This document shows positions 7,956 through 15,945 of a stretch of DNA of 64,000 nucleotides, piece after piece. The notes beneath the pieces were generated by a model. It saw only the letters and a list, made by a program, of their open reading frames with translations, did no database searches and was not told the DNA's origin. Source of the stretch: Conexibacter arvalis (lineage in GTDB: Bacteria; Actinomycetota; Thermoleophilia; Solirubrobacterales; Solirubrobacteraceae); contig NZ_JACHNU010000001.1 of the NCBI RefSeq assembly GCF_014199525.1, positions 496,001 through 560,000 of the forward strand. Reading direction: 5' to 3'. How positions within the stretch are numbered: the first letter of the stretch is position 1; every line of letters starts with the position of its first letter. The position numbers and the translations under genes were made by a program.

Positions 7956-8954
7956 CTACGGCGCCACGTCGACCGCGCTCCCCGTCCGCGCCGACTCCTT
8001 CACGGCGAGCGCGACGCGCAGCGCGCGGTGGCCGTCGCGGCCGGTGACGGAGGGGTCGCGGCCCTCGCGGATCGCGGCGACGAACTCGGCGACCTCGGCG
8101 CCGAGCCAGTCGTCGCGGCGCTGGCGCTGGGTGAAGGCCGAGCGCGCCGTCTGCGCCTCGACGTGGCTCCACGTCTCCAGCCGCACGTGGCCGCGCGTCC
8201 CCTGGATCACCAGCTCGACGACGCCGTCGCCGTCGTAGCCGGTCACGAACGACGCGGCGGAGGTGCCGACGGCGCCGTTGGCGAAGGTCAGCGTGACGGC
8301 GGCGGCGAGGTCGACGGCGCCGGAGGGGCCGACCTCGCGCTCGTGCAGCTCGGCCTGGACGCGCACGATCGGGCTGCCGAGCAGCCACGCGAGCCGGTCG
8401 AAGCTGTGGTGCATCTGGAGCTGGACGACGCCGCCGCCGGCGGCGCGGTCCCAGTACCAGGCGGGGCCGTTCGGAGCGCTGTCGACGATCTGGTCGGTCG
8501 CCAGCACGACGTCGCCGAGCTCGCCGGCCTCCAGCAGCCGCTTCGCGGTCGCCAGCTCGACGTGGAAGCGGTGGCTGAAGCCGACCATCAGCCGCACGCC
8601 GGCGCGCTCGACCGCGGCGAGGATCCGATCGCCCTCCTCGAGCGTGTTGCAGAGCGGCTTGTCGAGCAGCAGGTGGAGCCCGGCGTCGGCCGCGGCGCAG
8701 GCGGCGTCGGCGTGGAGATGGTGCGGCAGGCCGACGTACACGGCGTCGATCCCGCCGGCGGCGATCAGCTCCTCCCACGTCGCGAAGGCGGCCGCGCCGA
8801 ACCGCTCGGCGAGGCGGGCGCGGCTGTCGGGGTTCGCGTCGGCGACCGCCCGCACCTCGACGCCCGCCAGCGCCGCGGCCGCGTCGGCGACCCGCTCGCC
8901 CATGATCCCGCCGCCGGCGATCCCGAGCCGGATCGCCTGCTCGCTCCCACCCAT
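7956..8954 (-). CDS. Gfo/Idh/MocA-family oxidoreductase
   Basis: 332 residues. The N-terminal Rossmann domain starts LGIAGGGIMGERVADAAAAL. The family EKP motif appears as LLDKPLCNT, with the Lys expected to act in hydride transfer, and the C-terminal domain supplies HHSFDRLAWLLG. Such enzymes oxidise or epimerise sugars, inositols or sugar acids with NAD(P). It is convergent with the PLP-enzyme gene and is preceded by an upstream element shared with the MBL-fold promoter, so it probably belongs to the same pathway, possibly making the lactone for the phosphotriesterase-family enzyme (inference). Confidence 0.88.
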   Translation of the reverse strand: MGGSEQAIRLGIAGGGIMGERVADAAAALAGVEVRAVADANPDSRARLAERFGAAAFATWEELIAAGGIDAVYVGLPHHLHADAACAAADAGLHLLLDKPLCNTLEEGDRILAAVERAGVRLMVGFSHRFHVELATAKRLLEAGELGDVVLATDQIVDSAPNGPAWYWDRAAGGGVVQLQMHHSFDRLAWLLGSPIVRVQAELHEREVGPSGAVDLAAAVTLTFANGAVGTSAASFVTGYDGDGVVELVIQGTRGHVRLETWSHVEAQTARSAFTQRQRRDDWLGAEVAEFVAAIREGRDPSVTGRDGHRALRVALAVKESARTGSAVDVAP

Positions 8955-8967
8955 CTCACCACTCCAT

Positions 8968-9002
8968 TTCCATATGTGAACATGCCGTCACGAGTGAGAA
9001 CC
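8968..9002 (-). promoter_or_regulatory. promoter/operator region of the Gfo/Idh gene
   Basis: Read on the minus strand: GGTTCTCACTCGTGA, then ~7 bp, then GTTCACATATGGAA, the latter ending 14 bp upstream of the ATG at 8954. The same two blocks in the same order and at similar spacing precede the MBL-fold gene at 5897-5931. The half-site TTCACATA is also in the 5815-5830 palindrome. Confidence 0.55.
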
Positions 9003-9023
9003 GAGCGTAACGAACCTCAACAT

Positions 9024-9053
9024 TTGACCGCAAAACGGAAAATTGATTAGGCT
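9024..9053 (+). promoter_or_regulatory. probable leaderless promoter of the gene at 9062
   Basis: TTGACC (9024-9029) and TAGGCT (9048-9053) are 18 bp apart in a locally AT-richer stretch; the -10 box ends 8 bp before the ATG at 9062 and no Shine-Dalgarno is present. Confidence 0.55.
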
Positions 9054-9061
9054 CGAACGCG

Positions 9062-9961
9062 ATGAGACCCGCCTTCCTGGGAGAGCTGCTCGCCGACCCG
9101 GCCGAGTGGTCGCCGGCGCTGCTGCGCCTGATCGGCGACCCGGGCACCAGCCCGGCGGTCAGACGGGCGGCCGTGACCGGCCTCGGGCGCAGCGGCCTCA
9201 GCGCGCTCGTGCTGCAGCCGGCGCTGCTCTCCGACGAGGAGGCGCTCGCGCTGCACGCCTGGAAGATCGTCGCCGGGCTCGCCGACGCCGCCGAGCTGGG
9301 CGTGCTCGCGGCGCTGCCGCCGCACCGCTCGTCGTCGGTCGCCGCGCAGGCCCGCTTCGGCGTGGCGACGGTCGCCCACCGCCACGGCCTGCCCGGCTAC
9401 GAGCTGATGCCGCCGCAGCACCTGCTCGCCGCCGCCGACGGATGCGCGACGGCGCCGATCGCGCTCGCGCCGGCCAGCGCTGCCGACGCGGTCGCGCTGG
9501 CGCGGCTCGACCGCGCCGACCTCCACGGCCTGCGGCCGTCGACGCGCGCGACGTGGCGGCTGGACTGCGCCGGCCGCTCGCTGCTGCTCGCGCTCGACCC
9601 GGCGCTCTCCGGCGACCCGCGCCGCCACCTCTCCGTCCCGCGCCTGCTCGGGGTCGTCGCGACGACCGACGCCGTCAACCGCCACGCCGCGGTCGAGCTG
9701 CTCGTGCTCGCCGACCCGACCGGCCCGGCCAACTTCGACGTCGCCGTCTGCCGTCGCGACGGACGGGTCGTCTGCGCCGGTCACGGCACCGTCTGCGGCG
9801 AGCGCGCCGGCGCCCCGGCGCCGCACGTGACGCTGCGGCGCGTCGCGCGCGCCGGCGCGACGCCGCTGGAGCTGCCGCTCACGCTCGACGACGGGCGGCT
9901 CGCCGCCACCGCCGCGGCGTGGGCCGGCCGCCGGCCGGCCCGCCGCTCACTCCTCCTCTGA
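9062..9961 (+). CDS. uncharacterised protein, HEAT-like N-terminal half
   Basis: 299 residues, no family recognised with confidence. Residues ~1-115 look like short paired helices (LLRLIGDPGTSPAVRRAAVT, then DEEALALHAWKIVAGLADAAEL, then SSSVAAQARFGVATVAHRHG), resembling HEAT/ARM repeats. The C-terminal half is strand-rich, with LLVLADPTGPANFDVAVCRR and GRVVCAGHGTVCGE; its four Cys could be structural. No signal peptide or membrane segment. Its last 15 bases overlap the end of the convergent M48 protease gene. A leaderless promoter fits the ATG start. Function unknown. Confidence 0.7.
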   Translation: MRPAFLGELLADPAEWSPALLRLIGDPGTSPAVRRAAVTGLGRSGLSALVLQPALLSDEEALALHAWKIVAGLADAAELGVLAALPPHRSSSVAAQARFGVATVAHRHGLPGYELMPPQHLLAAADGCATAPIALAPASAADAVALARLDRADLHGLRPSTRATWRLDCAGRSLLLALDPALSGDPRRHLSVPRLLGVVATTDAVNRHAAVELLVLADPTGPANFDVAVCRRDGRVVCAGHGTVCGERAGAPAPHVTLRRVARAGATPLELPLTLDDGRLAATAAAWAGRRPARRSLLL

Positions 9962-10954
9962 GCCGCCGGCGCCGCCGATGTCCTCGCGCGCCTTGCGCAG
10001 CCAGTCGGCGATTCTCTGGCCGCCCTGGCCGAGCGTCTCGCCGGCGTCCTTGAAGGCGTCCCTGAAGCGGTCGCTGTAGAAGGAGACGGCGTCGCCGGCC
10101 TCGGCTCTGGGGCTGACCGGCTCCTCGCGTCGGACGTACTCGCCGCCGACGATCCGGTCGAACTCGCCGGAGCGGACCCACGTCATCAGCTCGCGGGTGC
10201 GCCGCACCGGCAGCGGGTGGGTCTGGTTGAGGTCGAGCATCAGCCGCGTCAGCCGCTCGAGCCCGTTGCCCGTCTCCGCGTACTCCATGCTCTGGGTCAG
10301 GAAGGCGTCGAGGTCGAGCTGCTCGACCATCGTCCCCGCCGCCATCGACAGCATCGTGCGGCAGACGGCGAGCGGGTCGCGCGTCACGAGCGCGGCGGCG
10401 CGGTCGCAGCTCAGCTCGGTCGCGCGGTACCACTCCAGCAGCGCCACCCGCACCGGCCGCAGCGGCAGCGGGACGGCGGCGTTGCTGAGCTGCAGCAGGA
10501 TCAGCAGCGCGGTGCGGTAGAGCTGGTGGTCGGCGAGGATGTGGGCCGCCTCGTGGGCGAAGACGGCGCGCCGCTGGGAGGCGTCGAGCAGCTGCAGCAG
10601 CTCCGACTGGACGACGACGATCGGCCGCTTGGCGCCGATCGCGAAGGCGTTCGGCTGCGGGTACTGCGTGACGTAGAGCGGCGGGACCTCCGCGATGTCG
10701 AGCGTCGAGTACGCGAAGACGTGGTCGCTCCAGACCTCCGGCAGCTGCTGCTCGCCGAGCCGCACCGAGGCGCCGAGCGAGACCTGGCGCAGCGCCCGCT
10801 CGTAGCCGAGCTCGATCAGCGTCCTCACGACCTTGTCGAGGTACGGGACCGACGCCAGCGCCGCCGTCGCCGCCCGATCGGCCGGGTGCTGCCACGCACG
10901 CGGCGAGATGTCCTTCAGCTGGAAGCCCTTGACGGGTGCGTCGGAGGAGGTCAT
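9947..10954 (-). CDS. M48-family zinc metalloprotease
   Basis: 335 residues with the zinc signature FAHEAAHIL (H134, E135, H138) and the third ligand expected at E180 in ATELSCDRAA, both typical of M48/HtpX-like peptidases. The stretch LLILLQLSNAAVPLPL after the active site is the only strongly hydrophobic segment, so it is either peripheral or cytoplasmic rather than a multi-pass HtpX. The C-terminus is Gly/Glu-rich. It ends inside the 3' end of the convergent gene at 9062 (15-bp overlap). It stands alone; substrates cannot be inferred. Confidence 0.85.
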   Translation of the reverse strand: MTSSDAPVKGFQLKDISPRAWQHPADRAATAALASVPYLDKVVRTLIELGYERALRQVSLGASVRLGEQQLPEVWSDHVFAYSTLDIAEVPPLYVTQYPQPNAFAIGAKRPIVVVQSELLQLLDASQRRAVFAHEAAHILADHQLYRTALLILLQLSNAAVPLPLRPVRVALLEWYRATELSCDRAAALVTRDPLAVCRTMLSMAAGTMVEQLDLDAFLTQSMEYAETGNGLERLTRLMLDLNQTHPLPVRRTRELMTWVRSGEFDRIVGGEYVRREEPVSPRAEAGDAVSFYSDRFRDAFKDAGETLGQGGQRIADWLRKAREDIGGAGGSEEE

Positions 10955-11020
10955 CCACGCACCTTATGTCCTCACCTCAAGCGGTCATAACCGGCAGGCC
11001 CGCCGCGCCCGCGGCCGGCG

Positions 11021-11446
11021 CTATCCCGCGGTCGACGGGTGCGGCGGGTCCTGCGGGGTCGGGAAGCTGCCGTCGATCAGCTCGACGCGGTAGCCGTCGG
11101 GATCGCTGACGAAGCAGATCCGCCCGACCTCCTCGCGGCCGCCGGGCGCGTACGGCGGCTTCTCGGGCTCGATCCCCGCTGCCGACAGCCGCGCCAGCAG
11201 GCCGTCGAGGTCGTCGACCGTCAGCGCGATGTGGTTGTAGCCGTCGCCGAGGTCGTAGGGCTCCTCGCGCCCGACGTTGACGGTCAGCTCGAGCGTGTCG
11301 GGGCCGCCGGGCAGGCCGAGGTAGACGTTGTAGGCGCTGTCGAAGTTGAGCCGGCCGCGCAGCTCGTAGCCGAGCAGCCCGTAGAAGCGCAGCGAGGCGT
11401 CGACGTCGCGGACGCGCACGCAGGTGTGGACGAAGGTGGTGGCCAT
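11021..11446 (-). CDS. glyoxalase I-like VOC enzyme
   Basis: 141-residue vicinal-oxygen-chelate protein with two beta-alpha-beta-beta-beta modules. Candidate metal ligands fall where lactoylglutathione lyase has them: H7 (TFVHTCVRV), Glu in TLELTVN, His in YNHIALTV and Glu in YRVELIDG. FYGLLGYELRGRL is typical of GloA. Actinobacteria generally use mycothiol rather than glutathione, so the thiol partner is uncertain. It lies 10 bp downstream of the HXXEE gene on the same strand, probably one transcript. Confidence 0.85.
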   Translation of the reverse strand: MATTFVHTCVRVRDVDASLRFYGLLGYELRGRLNFDSAYNVYLGLPGGPDTLELTVNVGREEPYDLGDGYNHIALTVDDLDGLLARLSAAGIEPEKPPYAPGGREEVGRICFVSDPDGYRVELIDGSFPTPQDPPHPSTAG

Positions 11447-11456
11447 GGCGATGAAG

Positions 11457-12086
11457 CTAGCGCCGCGCGAGCCGCGCGCGCATGGCGGCGAACGTCCCGA
11501 CGGCGGAGGCGGCGCCGACCGCCAGGCCGACCGCGACCGGGCGCGCGCCGCCGCGAGGGTCGCGCGCGATCGCGGCGAGGCCGCCGACGCCGAGCGGCAG
11601 GAACAGCAGCGCCGAGGAGGCGGCGCCCGGGTTCCAGCGGCGGTCGCGCAGCGCGAGGCCGACGTGCATCAGGCCGTTGGCGACGTCGACCGCCAGCGCC
11701 GCGGCGCCGACCGTCGGCGTGCGCATCCCGCCGACCGCGGCGGCGCCGGTCAGGCCCCACCCGATCGCGACGTTGATGACGAGTCCGTCGCGACGCGTGA
11801 TCGGGAACTCGTCGGCGCCGGAGCCGATCACCTCGCGGTTGAACCACGGCAGGAAGCCGCCGGGCAGGAACCACTCCTCGGTCTGGTGCCACAGCAGCGC
11901 GACCGGCGCGCTCCACAGCGCCCAGCGGTGGTCGACGCCCAGCTCACCGCGGCGGCCGGCGAGCGCGGCGGTCGCGAGCGGCGCCGCCGCCGCTGCGAGC
12001 CACGGCCAGCGGCCGTGCGTGCGATCGACGTCGAGCAGCGCGCTCATCTCGACGGGGAGCATGCACGATCGCACGTGCCCGCGCAC
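11457..12086 (-). CDS. HXXEE-domain membrane protein
   Basis: 209 residues (195-201 if an internal ATG at 12062 or 12047 is used; none has a clear ribosome site). The signature HQTEEWFLPGGFLPWFN matches the HXXEE family, small integral-membrane proteins of unknown function with a His/Glu-rich active-site-like helix. Several hydrophobic segments follow (WPWLAAAAAPLATAALAG, LVINVAIGWGLTGAAAVGG, ALAVDVANGLMHVGLAL, SALLFLPLGVGGLAAIA). It is just upstream of the glyoxalase gene. The function is unknown in the family as well. Confidence 0.75.
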   Translation of the reverse strand: MRGHVRSCMLPVEMSALLDVDRTHGRWPWLAAAAAPLATAALAGRRGELGVDHRWALWSAPVALLWHQTEEWFLPGGFLPWFNREVIGSGADEFPITRRDGLVINVAIGWGLTGAAAVGGMRTPTVGAAALAVDVANGLMHVGLALRDRRWNPGAASSALLFLPLGVGGLAAIARDPRGGARPVAVGLAVGAASAVGTFAAMRARLARR

Positions 12087-12265
12087 CCCGAGTCGCGCGT
12101 GCGAACGCCTCCCGCACGCCGGTTCGCTACGGTCTTCGTGGCTCGTCGAACACGACCTCGCGTCCGCCGGCGAGCCACTCGTGCCGCGCAGCGCCGGCGA
12201 CCCGGCGCCGCTCGCGGCGATCGGCCGCGTCGCGGCCGAGGGACTGCGGTTACCGAAGAGGAACG

Positions 12266-13033
12266 ATGTCCACGCTCGACCACCAGGAGTACGTCATCCA
12301 CATGCCCGCCGCCGGCGCGGACGGGCTCGACCAGCACGAGGAGTATTGCGAGGTGGAATGGGATGGCGAGCGCCGTCGCATCCGCTTCCACGACTACGAC
12401 GAGATCTTCAAGGTCCCGGGCCTGTACGAGCGGCTGTTCGCCGACGCGCTCAGCTGCGACTCGCCGCGGGTCGTCGTCGACCTGCTGCACGACGCGCTGC
12501 GGCAGGAGGACGAGCGGCCGCAGGACCTGCAGGTGCTCGACTTCGGCGCCGGCAACGGCATGGTCGGAGCCGAGCTCGCGCGGATCGACAGCGGCGCGAT
12601 CGTCGGCGTCGACCTGCTCGAGGCGGCGAAGGAGGCGGCCGAGCGCGATCGCCCCGGCGTCTACGACGCCTACCACGCGCTCGACATGACCGAGCTGGCC
12701 CCGAGCGCGCGCGAGGAGCTGGAGCAGCACGACTTCAACTGCCTCACCTGCGTCGCCGCGCTGGGCTTCGGGGACGTGCCGCCGGAGGCGTTCGCGAGCG
12801 CCTTCGAGCTGGTCGCCGACGAGGGCTGGGTCGCCTTCAACATCCGCGAGCGGTTCGTCGAGGAGGCCGACACGAGCGGCTTCTCGCGCACGTTGGCGAC
12901 CGCCCTGGAGGAGGGGACGATCGTCGAGCACGCGCGCGTCACCTACACCCACCGCCTGTCGGTCTCCGGCGATCCGCTCCCCTACGTCGCCCTGGTGGGA
13001 CGGAAGCAGGGTGAGCTCGAGCTCGTCGCCTGA
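12266..13033 (+). CDS. class I SAM-dependent methyltransferase
   Basis: 255 residues. Motif I is VLDFGAGNGMVGAELARIDS, followed by the acidic strand end IVGVDLLEAAKEAA and a post-motif region FNCLTCVAALGFGDVPPEAF; the C-terminus has a strand-rich YTHRLSVSGDPLPYVALVGR. This is a Rossmann-type small-molecule methyltransferase; the acceptor is unknown. The first ~70 residues are acidic and include HDYDEIFKVPGLYERLFADAL. Its 3' end overlaps the gamma-glutamylcyclotransferase-like gene by 23 bp, suggesting co-transcription. Confidence 0.85.
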   Translation: MSTLDHQEYVIHMPAAGADGLDQHEEYCEVEWDGERRRIRFHDYDEIFKVPGLYERLFADALSCDSPRVVVDLLHDALRQEDERPQDLQVLDFGAGNGMVGAELARIDSGAIVGVDLLEAAKEAAERDRPGVYDAYHALDMTELAPSAREELEQHDFNCLTCVAALGFGDVPPEAFASAFELVADEGWVAFNIRERFVEEADTSGFSRTLATALEEGTIVEHARVTYTHRLSVSGDPLPYVALVGRKQGELELVA

Positions 13034-13583
13034 GCAGTACGTCTTCGGCTACGGCTCGCTGGCGGCGGCGGCGGCCGCGACGGCGGTCGCGAACGGCGGC
13101 CACGTCGCCGAGCTGCGCGGCCACCGCCGCCGCTGGGGCGTCGCGATGGACAACGCCCGCGACCTGCCGGGCTACAAGTGGTACCGGCTGCGCGCGACCG
13201 GCGAGCGGCCGCAGGCGTTCGTCGCCTTCCTCGACGTCGTCCCTGGCGACGGCGCCGTCAACGGGCTCTGCCTGCCGGTGGACGCCGCGGCGCTGCGGCG
13301 GCTCGACGCGCGCGAGCGCAACTACGACCGCGTCGACGTGACCGAGCGGGTCGCCGGGGCCCGCGGTCGCGTCTGGACCTACGTCGGCAGCGCCGCCGGC
13401 CGCGCGCGGCTGGCGCGCGGGGTGCGCGAGCGGCGGACGCTCGTCAGCCAGGAGTACCTCGACGACGTGGAGCACGGCTTCCGCGCGCTCGGCGCCGATG
13501 CGCTCGCGGCCTACCGCGCCTCGACCGACCCGCCGCCGGCCGGCTGCGAGGTCGTCGCGCTGGAGCGGATCGACCTGCCGTAG
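13011..13583 (+). CDS. gamma-glutamylcyclotransferase-like protein
   Basis: 190 residues with the GGCT/AIG2 opening YVFGYGSL, which forms the oxyanion loop, and a candidate catalytic Glu in ARERNYDRVDV. ELRGHRRRWGVAMDN is also typical. The family cyclises gamma-glutamyl amines to 5-oxoproline and the amine, but many bacterial members are uncharacterised. The GTG start at 13011 lies inside the end of the methyltransferase gene (23-bp overlap). It is convergent with the Nudix gene, with only 7 bp between the stops. Confidence 0.78.
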   Translation: MSSSSSPEQYVFGYGSLAAAAAATAVANGGHVAELRGHRRRWGVAMDNARDLPGYKWYRLRATGERPQAFVAFLDVVPGDGAVNGLCLPVDAAALRRLDARERNYDRVDVTERVAGARGRVWTYVGSAAGRARLARGVRERRTLVSQEYLDDVEHGFRALGADALAAYRASTDPPPAGCEVVALERIDLP

Positions 13584-13590
13584 CCGGCCG

Positions 13591-14133
13591 CTACGCGAAG
13601 CGGCCGAGCGCGATGCCCGCGAGCGCGAGCGCGGCGATCGTCTCGCCGTCGACGATCTCCCCGCCGGCGATCTTGCGCAGCACCTCGTCGAACGGGACGC
13701 GCAGCACGGCGGTGATCCCCTCGGCGTGGCGCTCGTCGCCCTCCGGCGCGGACGACAGGCCGGTCGCGAGGAAGACGAGCTCCGGCGCGTTCGCGATCCC
13801 GTTGAGCGCGTTCATCCGCCCGAGCGGGCGCCAATCCTCCGCGACCAGCCCGGTCTCCTCGCGCAGCTCGCGCTGGGCGGCGTGGAGCGGGTCCTCGCCG
13901 TCGGTCGCGCCCGCCGGGACCTCGAGCGAGCGCTCGCCGGTCGTGTAGCGCTCCTGCTCGACGAGCACGACCTCGTCGAGCGCCGACAGCGCGACGACGA
14001 AGACGGCCGGCTGGACCATCTCGACGACGCCGTAGATCCCCTGCTCGCCGTCGGGCCGCACGACGGCGTCCTCGCGGACGCGGATCCATCTGTTCTCGTA
14101 GACCGTGCGCGACCGCAGCGCCTTCCAGCTCAC
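13591..14133 (-). CDS. Nudix hydrolase, ADP-ribose pyrophosphatase type
   Basis: 180 residues. The Nudix box is complete: GATDGEDPLHAAQRELREET then GLV, supplying the REXXEE metal-binding glutamates. The N-terminal pattern with VVEMVQPAVFVVAL and EVPAGATDGED is characteristic of the ADP-ribose pyrophosphatase/NudF-like branch that splits ADP-ribose to AMP and ribose 5-phosphate. The exact substrate is uncertain. It stands alone on the minus strand, divergent from nudC with ~54 bp between starts. Confidence 0.87.
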   Translation of the reverse strand: MSWKALRSRTVYENRWIRVREDAVVRPDGEQGIYGVVEMVQPAVFVVALSALDEVVLVEQERYTTGERSLEVPAGATDGEDPLHAAQRELREETGLVAEDWRPLGRMNALNGIANAPELVFLATGLSSAPEGDERHAEGITAVLRVPFDEVLRKIAGGEIVDGETIAALALAGIALGRFA

Positions 14134-14187
14134 GCGCCCAGACTAACGCGGTCGCGCCCCGGCGGCCCGGTCTGCGACAGTCAGGGC

Positions 14188-15120
14188 ATGCGCGCTCCGA
14201 ACACCTTCGCCGGCTCGACCCTCGACCGCGCGGGAGGGCGCCGGACCGATGCCGGCTGGGTGCAGGAGCGGCTCGCCGACCCCGGCAGCCGCGCGCTGGC
14301 GCTGACGCGCGACGGCATCCTCGTGACCGGCGACCCGCCGGCGCTGGTGCGGATCGCGCTCGGCCAGATCCCGGGCGGCGCGCCCGAGCCGGCCGTGCTG
14401 CTCGGCGTCGGGCCCGACGGCGACGCGCTGTTCGCGGTCGACGTCGAGCATCTCCACGCCCGCCGGCCGCTGATCCCCGGCGCCCGCGCGCTCGGCCTGC
14501 GCGAGGTCGGCGCCCGGCTGCCGGCCGAGGAGGCCGGCCTGGCGGCGCAGGCGGCGGCCCTGCTCAACTGGCACCGCTCCCACCCCCACTGCTCCCGCTG
14601 CGGCGCGGTCACCGACGCCACCGCGGCCGGCCACCTGCGCTGCTGCCCGGTCTGCGGCGGCGAGCACCACCCGCGCACCGACCCGGTCGTGATCATGCTC
14701 GTGCTCGACGGCGACCGCGTGCTGCTCGGCCGGCAGGCGAGCTGGCCGGCCGGCCGCTACTCGGCGCTCGCCGGCTTCGTCGAGGGCGGCGAGTCGCTGG
14801 AGGAGGCGGTCGCGCGCGAGGTGATGGAGGAGGCCGGCGTCGCCGTGCGCGACGCCCGCTACGTCAGCAGCCAGCCGTGGCCGTTCCCGAGCTCGCTGAT
14901 GCTCGGCTTCACCGCGCGCTACGCCGGCGGGGAGCCGGAGGTGCGCGACGGCGAGCTGGAGGACGTGCGCTGGTTCACCCGCGCGCAGGTCGCCGCGGCC
15001 GCCGCGCGCGAGGGCTCGGCCGACTGGGCGGCCCCGCCGGGCGACGCGGAGCTGCTGCTGCCGCCGCCGATCGCGATCGCCCGGCGCCTGCTCGACGGCT
15101 GGCTCGCCGACACCGCCTGA
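14188..15120 (+). CDS. nudC: NADH pyrophosphatase (NAD-capped RNA/NADH-hydrolysing Nudix)
   Basis: 310 residues, the NudC layout: an N-terminal domain, a four-Cys zinc ribbon (HCSRCGAVT and RCCPVCGGEHHP), then the Nudix box GFVEGGESLEEAVAREVMEE AGV and the NudC-specific SQPWPFPSSLM motif. Family members hydrolyse NADH to NMNH and AMP and remove NAD caps from RNA. The ATG at 14188 is chosen because the family N-terminus begins there; longer upstream frame is inside the divergent Nudix gene. The 3' end faces the HemQ gene, with a 54-bp tandem repeat between them. Confidence 0.9.
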   Translation: MRAPNTFAGSTLDRAGGRRTDAGWVQERLADPGSRALALTRDGILVTGDPPALVRIALGQIPGGAPEPAVLLGVGPDGDALFAVDVEHLHARRPLIPGARALGLREVGARLPAEEAGLAAQAAALLNWHRSHPHCSRCGAVTDATAAGHLRCCPVCGGEHHPRTDPVVIMLVLDGDRVLLGRQASWPAGRYSALAGFVEGGESLEEAVAREVMEEAGVAVRDARYVSSQPWPFPSSLMLGFTARYAGGEPEVRDGELEDVRWFTRAQVAAAAAREGSADWAAPPGDAELLLPPPIAIARRLLDGWLADTA

Positions 15121-15132
15121 CCCGCTCCGCTC

Positions 15133-15286
15133 CTACGGCAGGTCGGCCACCACCTCGGCCAGCGGCTTGCGGATCCGCGGGATCCGCTACGGCAGGTCGG
15201 CCACCACGTCGGCCAGCGGCTTGCGGATCCGCGGGATCCGCTACGGCAGGTCGGCCACCACCTCGGCGAGCGGCTTGCGGATCCCG
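15133..15286. repeat. 54-bp tandem repeat, three copies, derived from the hemQ 3' end
   Basis: Unit begins CTACGGCAGGTCGGCCACCA and ends GGATCCGCGGGATCCG. Copies: 15133-15186, 15187-15240 and a partial copy from 15241. The third is the coding end of the minus-strand hemQ gene; the other two lie just past its TAG. Copies differ at one or two bases. 54 bp is 18 codons, so each copy carries the same frame and the same TAG. Confidence 0.95.
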
Positions 15287-15945
15287 GTGAAGAACGGCAG
15301 CTCCTCGCGCGTGTGGCGGCGGGCGTCGGCGGCGCGCAGGTGGCGCATCAGGTCGACGATGCGGGTCAGCTCGTCGGCCTCGAAGGCGAGCAGCCACTCG
15401 TAGTCGCCGAGCGCGAAGGCGCTGACCGTGTTCGCGCGCACGTCCGGGTACTCGCGGCCCATCATGCCGTGCTCGCGCAGCATCTCGGCCCGCTCCTGCG
15501 GCTCCAGCAGGTACCACTCGTACGAGCGCACGAACGGGTAGACGCAGACGTACTTGCGCGGCTCCTCGCCGGCGAGGAAGGCGGGGACGTGCCCCTTCGC
15601 GAACTCGGCCTCGCGGTGGACGCCGATGTTGGTCCAGTGGGCGTCGAGCGAGCGGCCCAGCTCGGTGTGGCGGAAGGCGACGAGCGCGTCCTGCAGCGCG
15701 TCGGCCGTCGGCCCGATCAGCCACAGCAGCAGGTCGGCCTCGGCGCGGAAGCCCTGCAGCGAGTAGCTGCCGCGCACGACGACGCCGGTCGCGACGAGCG
15801 CGGCGTCGGCCTCGGCGGCCGCGGCCGCGCGGCGCTCCTTGGGCAGGCGGCGCGCGGCGGGCGCGCTGAAGGCGGCGTAGAGCGTGTACAGGTTCTGATC
15901 GGTCGTCACGGTCGTCTCCAAGCGGGGTCTGAGCGGTCCGGCCAT
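15241..15945 (-). CDS. hemQ: coproheme decarboxylase (HemQ/ChdC, chlorite-dismutase family)
   Basis: 234 residues, actinobacterial HemQ. The family regions are clear: [16 protein letters not shown] contains the redox-active Tyr (Y136), and [20 protein letters not shown] contains the proximal heme His (H159). It converts coproheme to heme b in the coproporphyrin-dependent pathway, in the cytoplasm. The ATG at 15945 gives a 12-residue leader not typical of the family; the GTG 12 codons in (VTTDQNLY) is a credible alternative. The last residues [12 protein letters not shown] are repeated in frame after the stop codon. No other heme genes are adjacent. Confidence 0.88.
   Translation of the reverse strand: MAGPLRPRLETTVTTDQNLYTLYAAFSAPAARRLPKERRAAAAAEADAALVATGVVVRGSYSLQGFRAEADLLLWLIGPTADALQDALVAFRHTELGRSLDAHWTNIGVHREAEFAKGHVPAFLAGEEPRKYVCVYPFVRSYEWYLLEPQERAEMLREHGMMGREYPDVRANTVSAFALGDYEWLLAFEADELTRIVDLMRHLRAADARRHTREELPFFTGIRKPLAEVVADLP

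Noticed and set aside
15133-15286. CRISPR or REP element
   Set aside because: Copies are direct, contiguous and identical with the coding end of hemQ, so duplication is the simpler reading.
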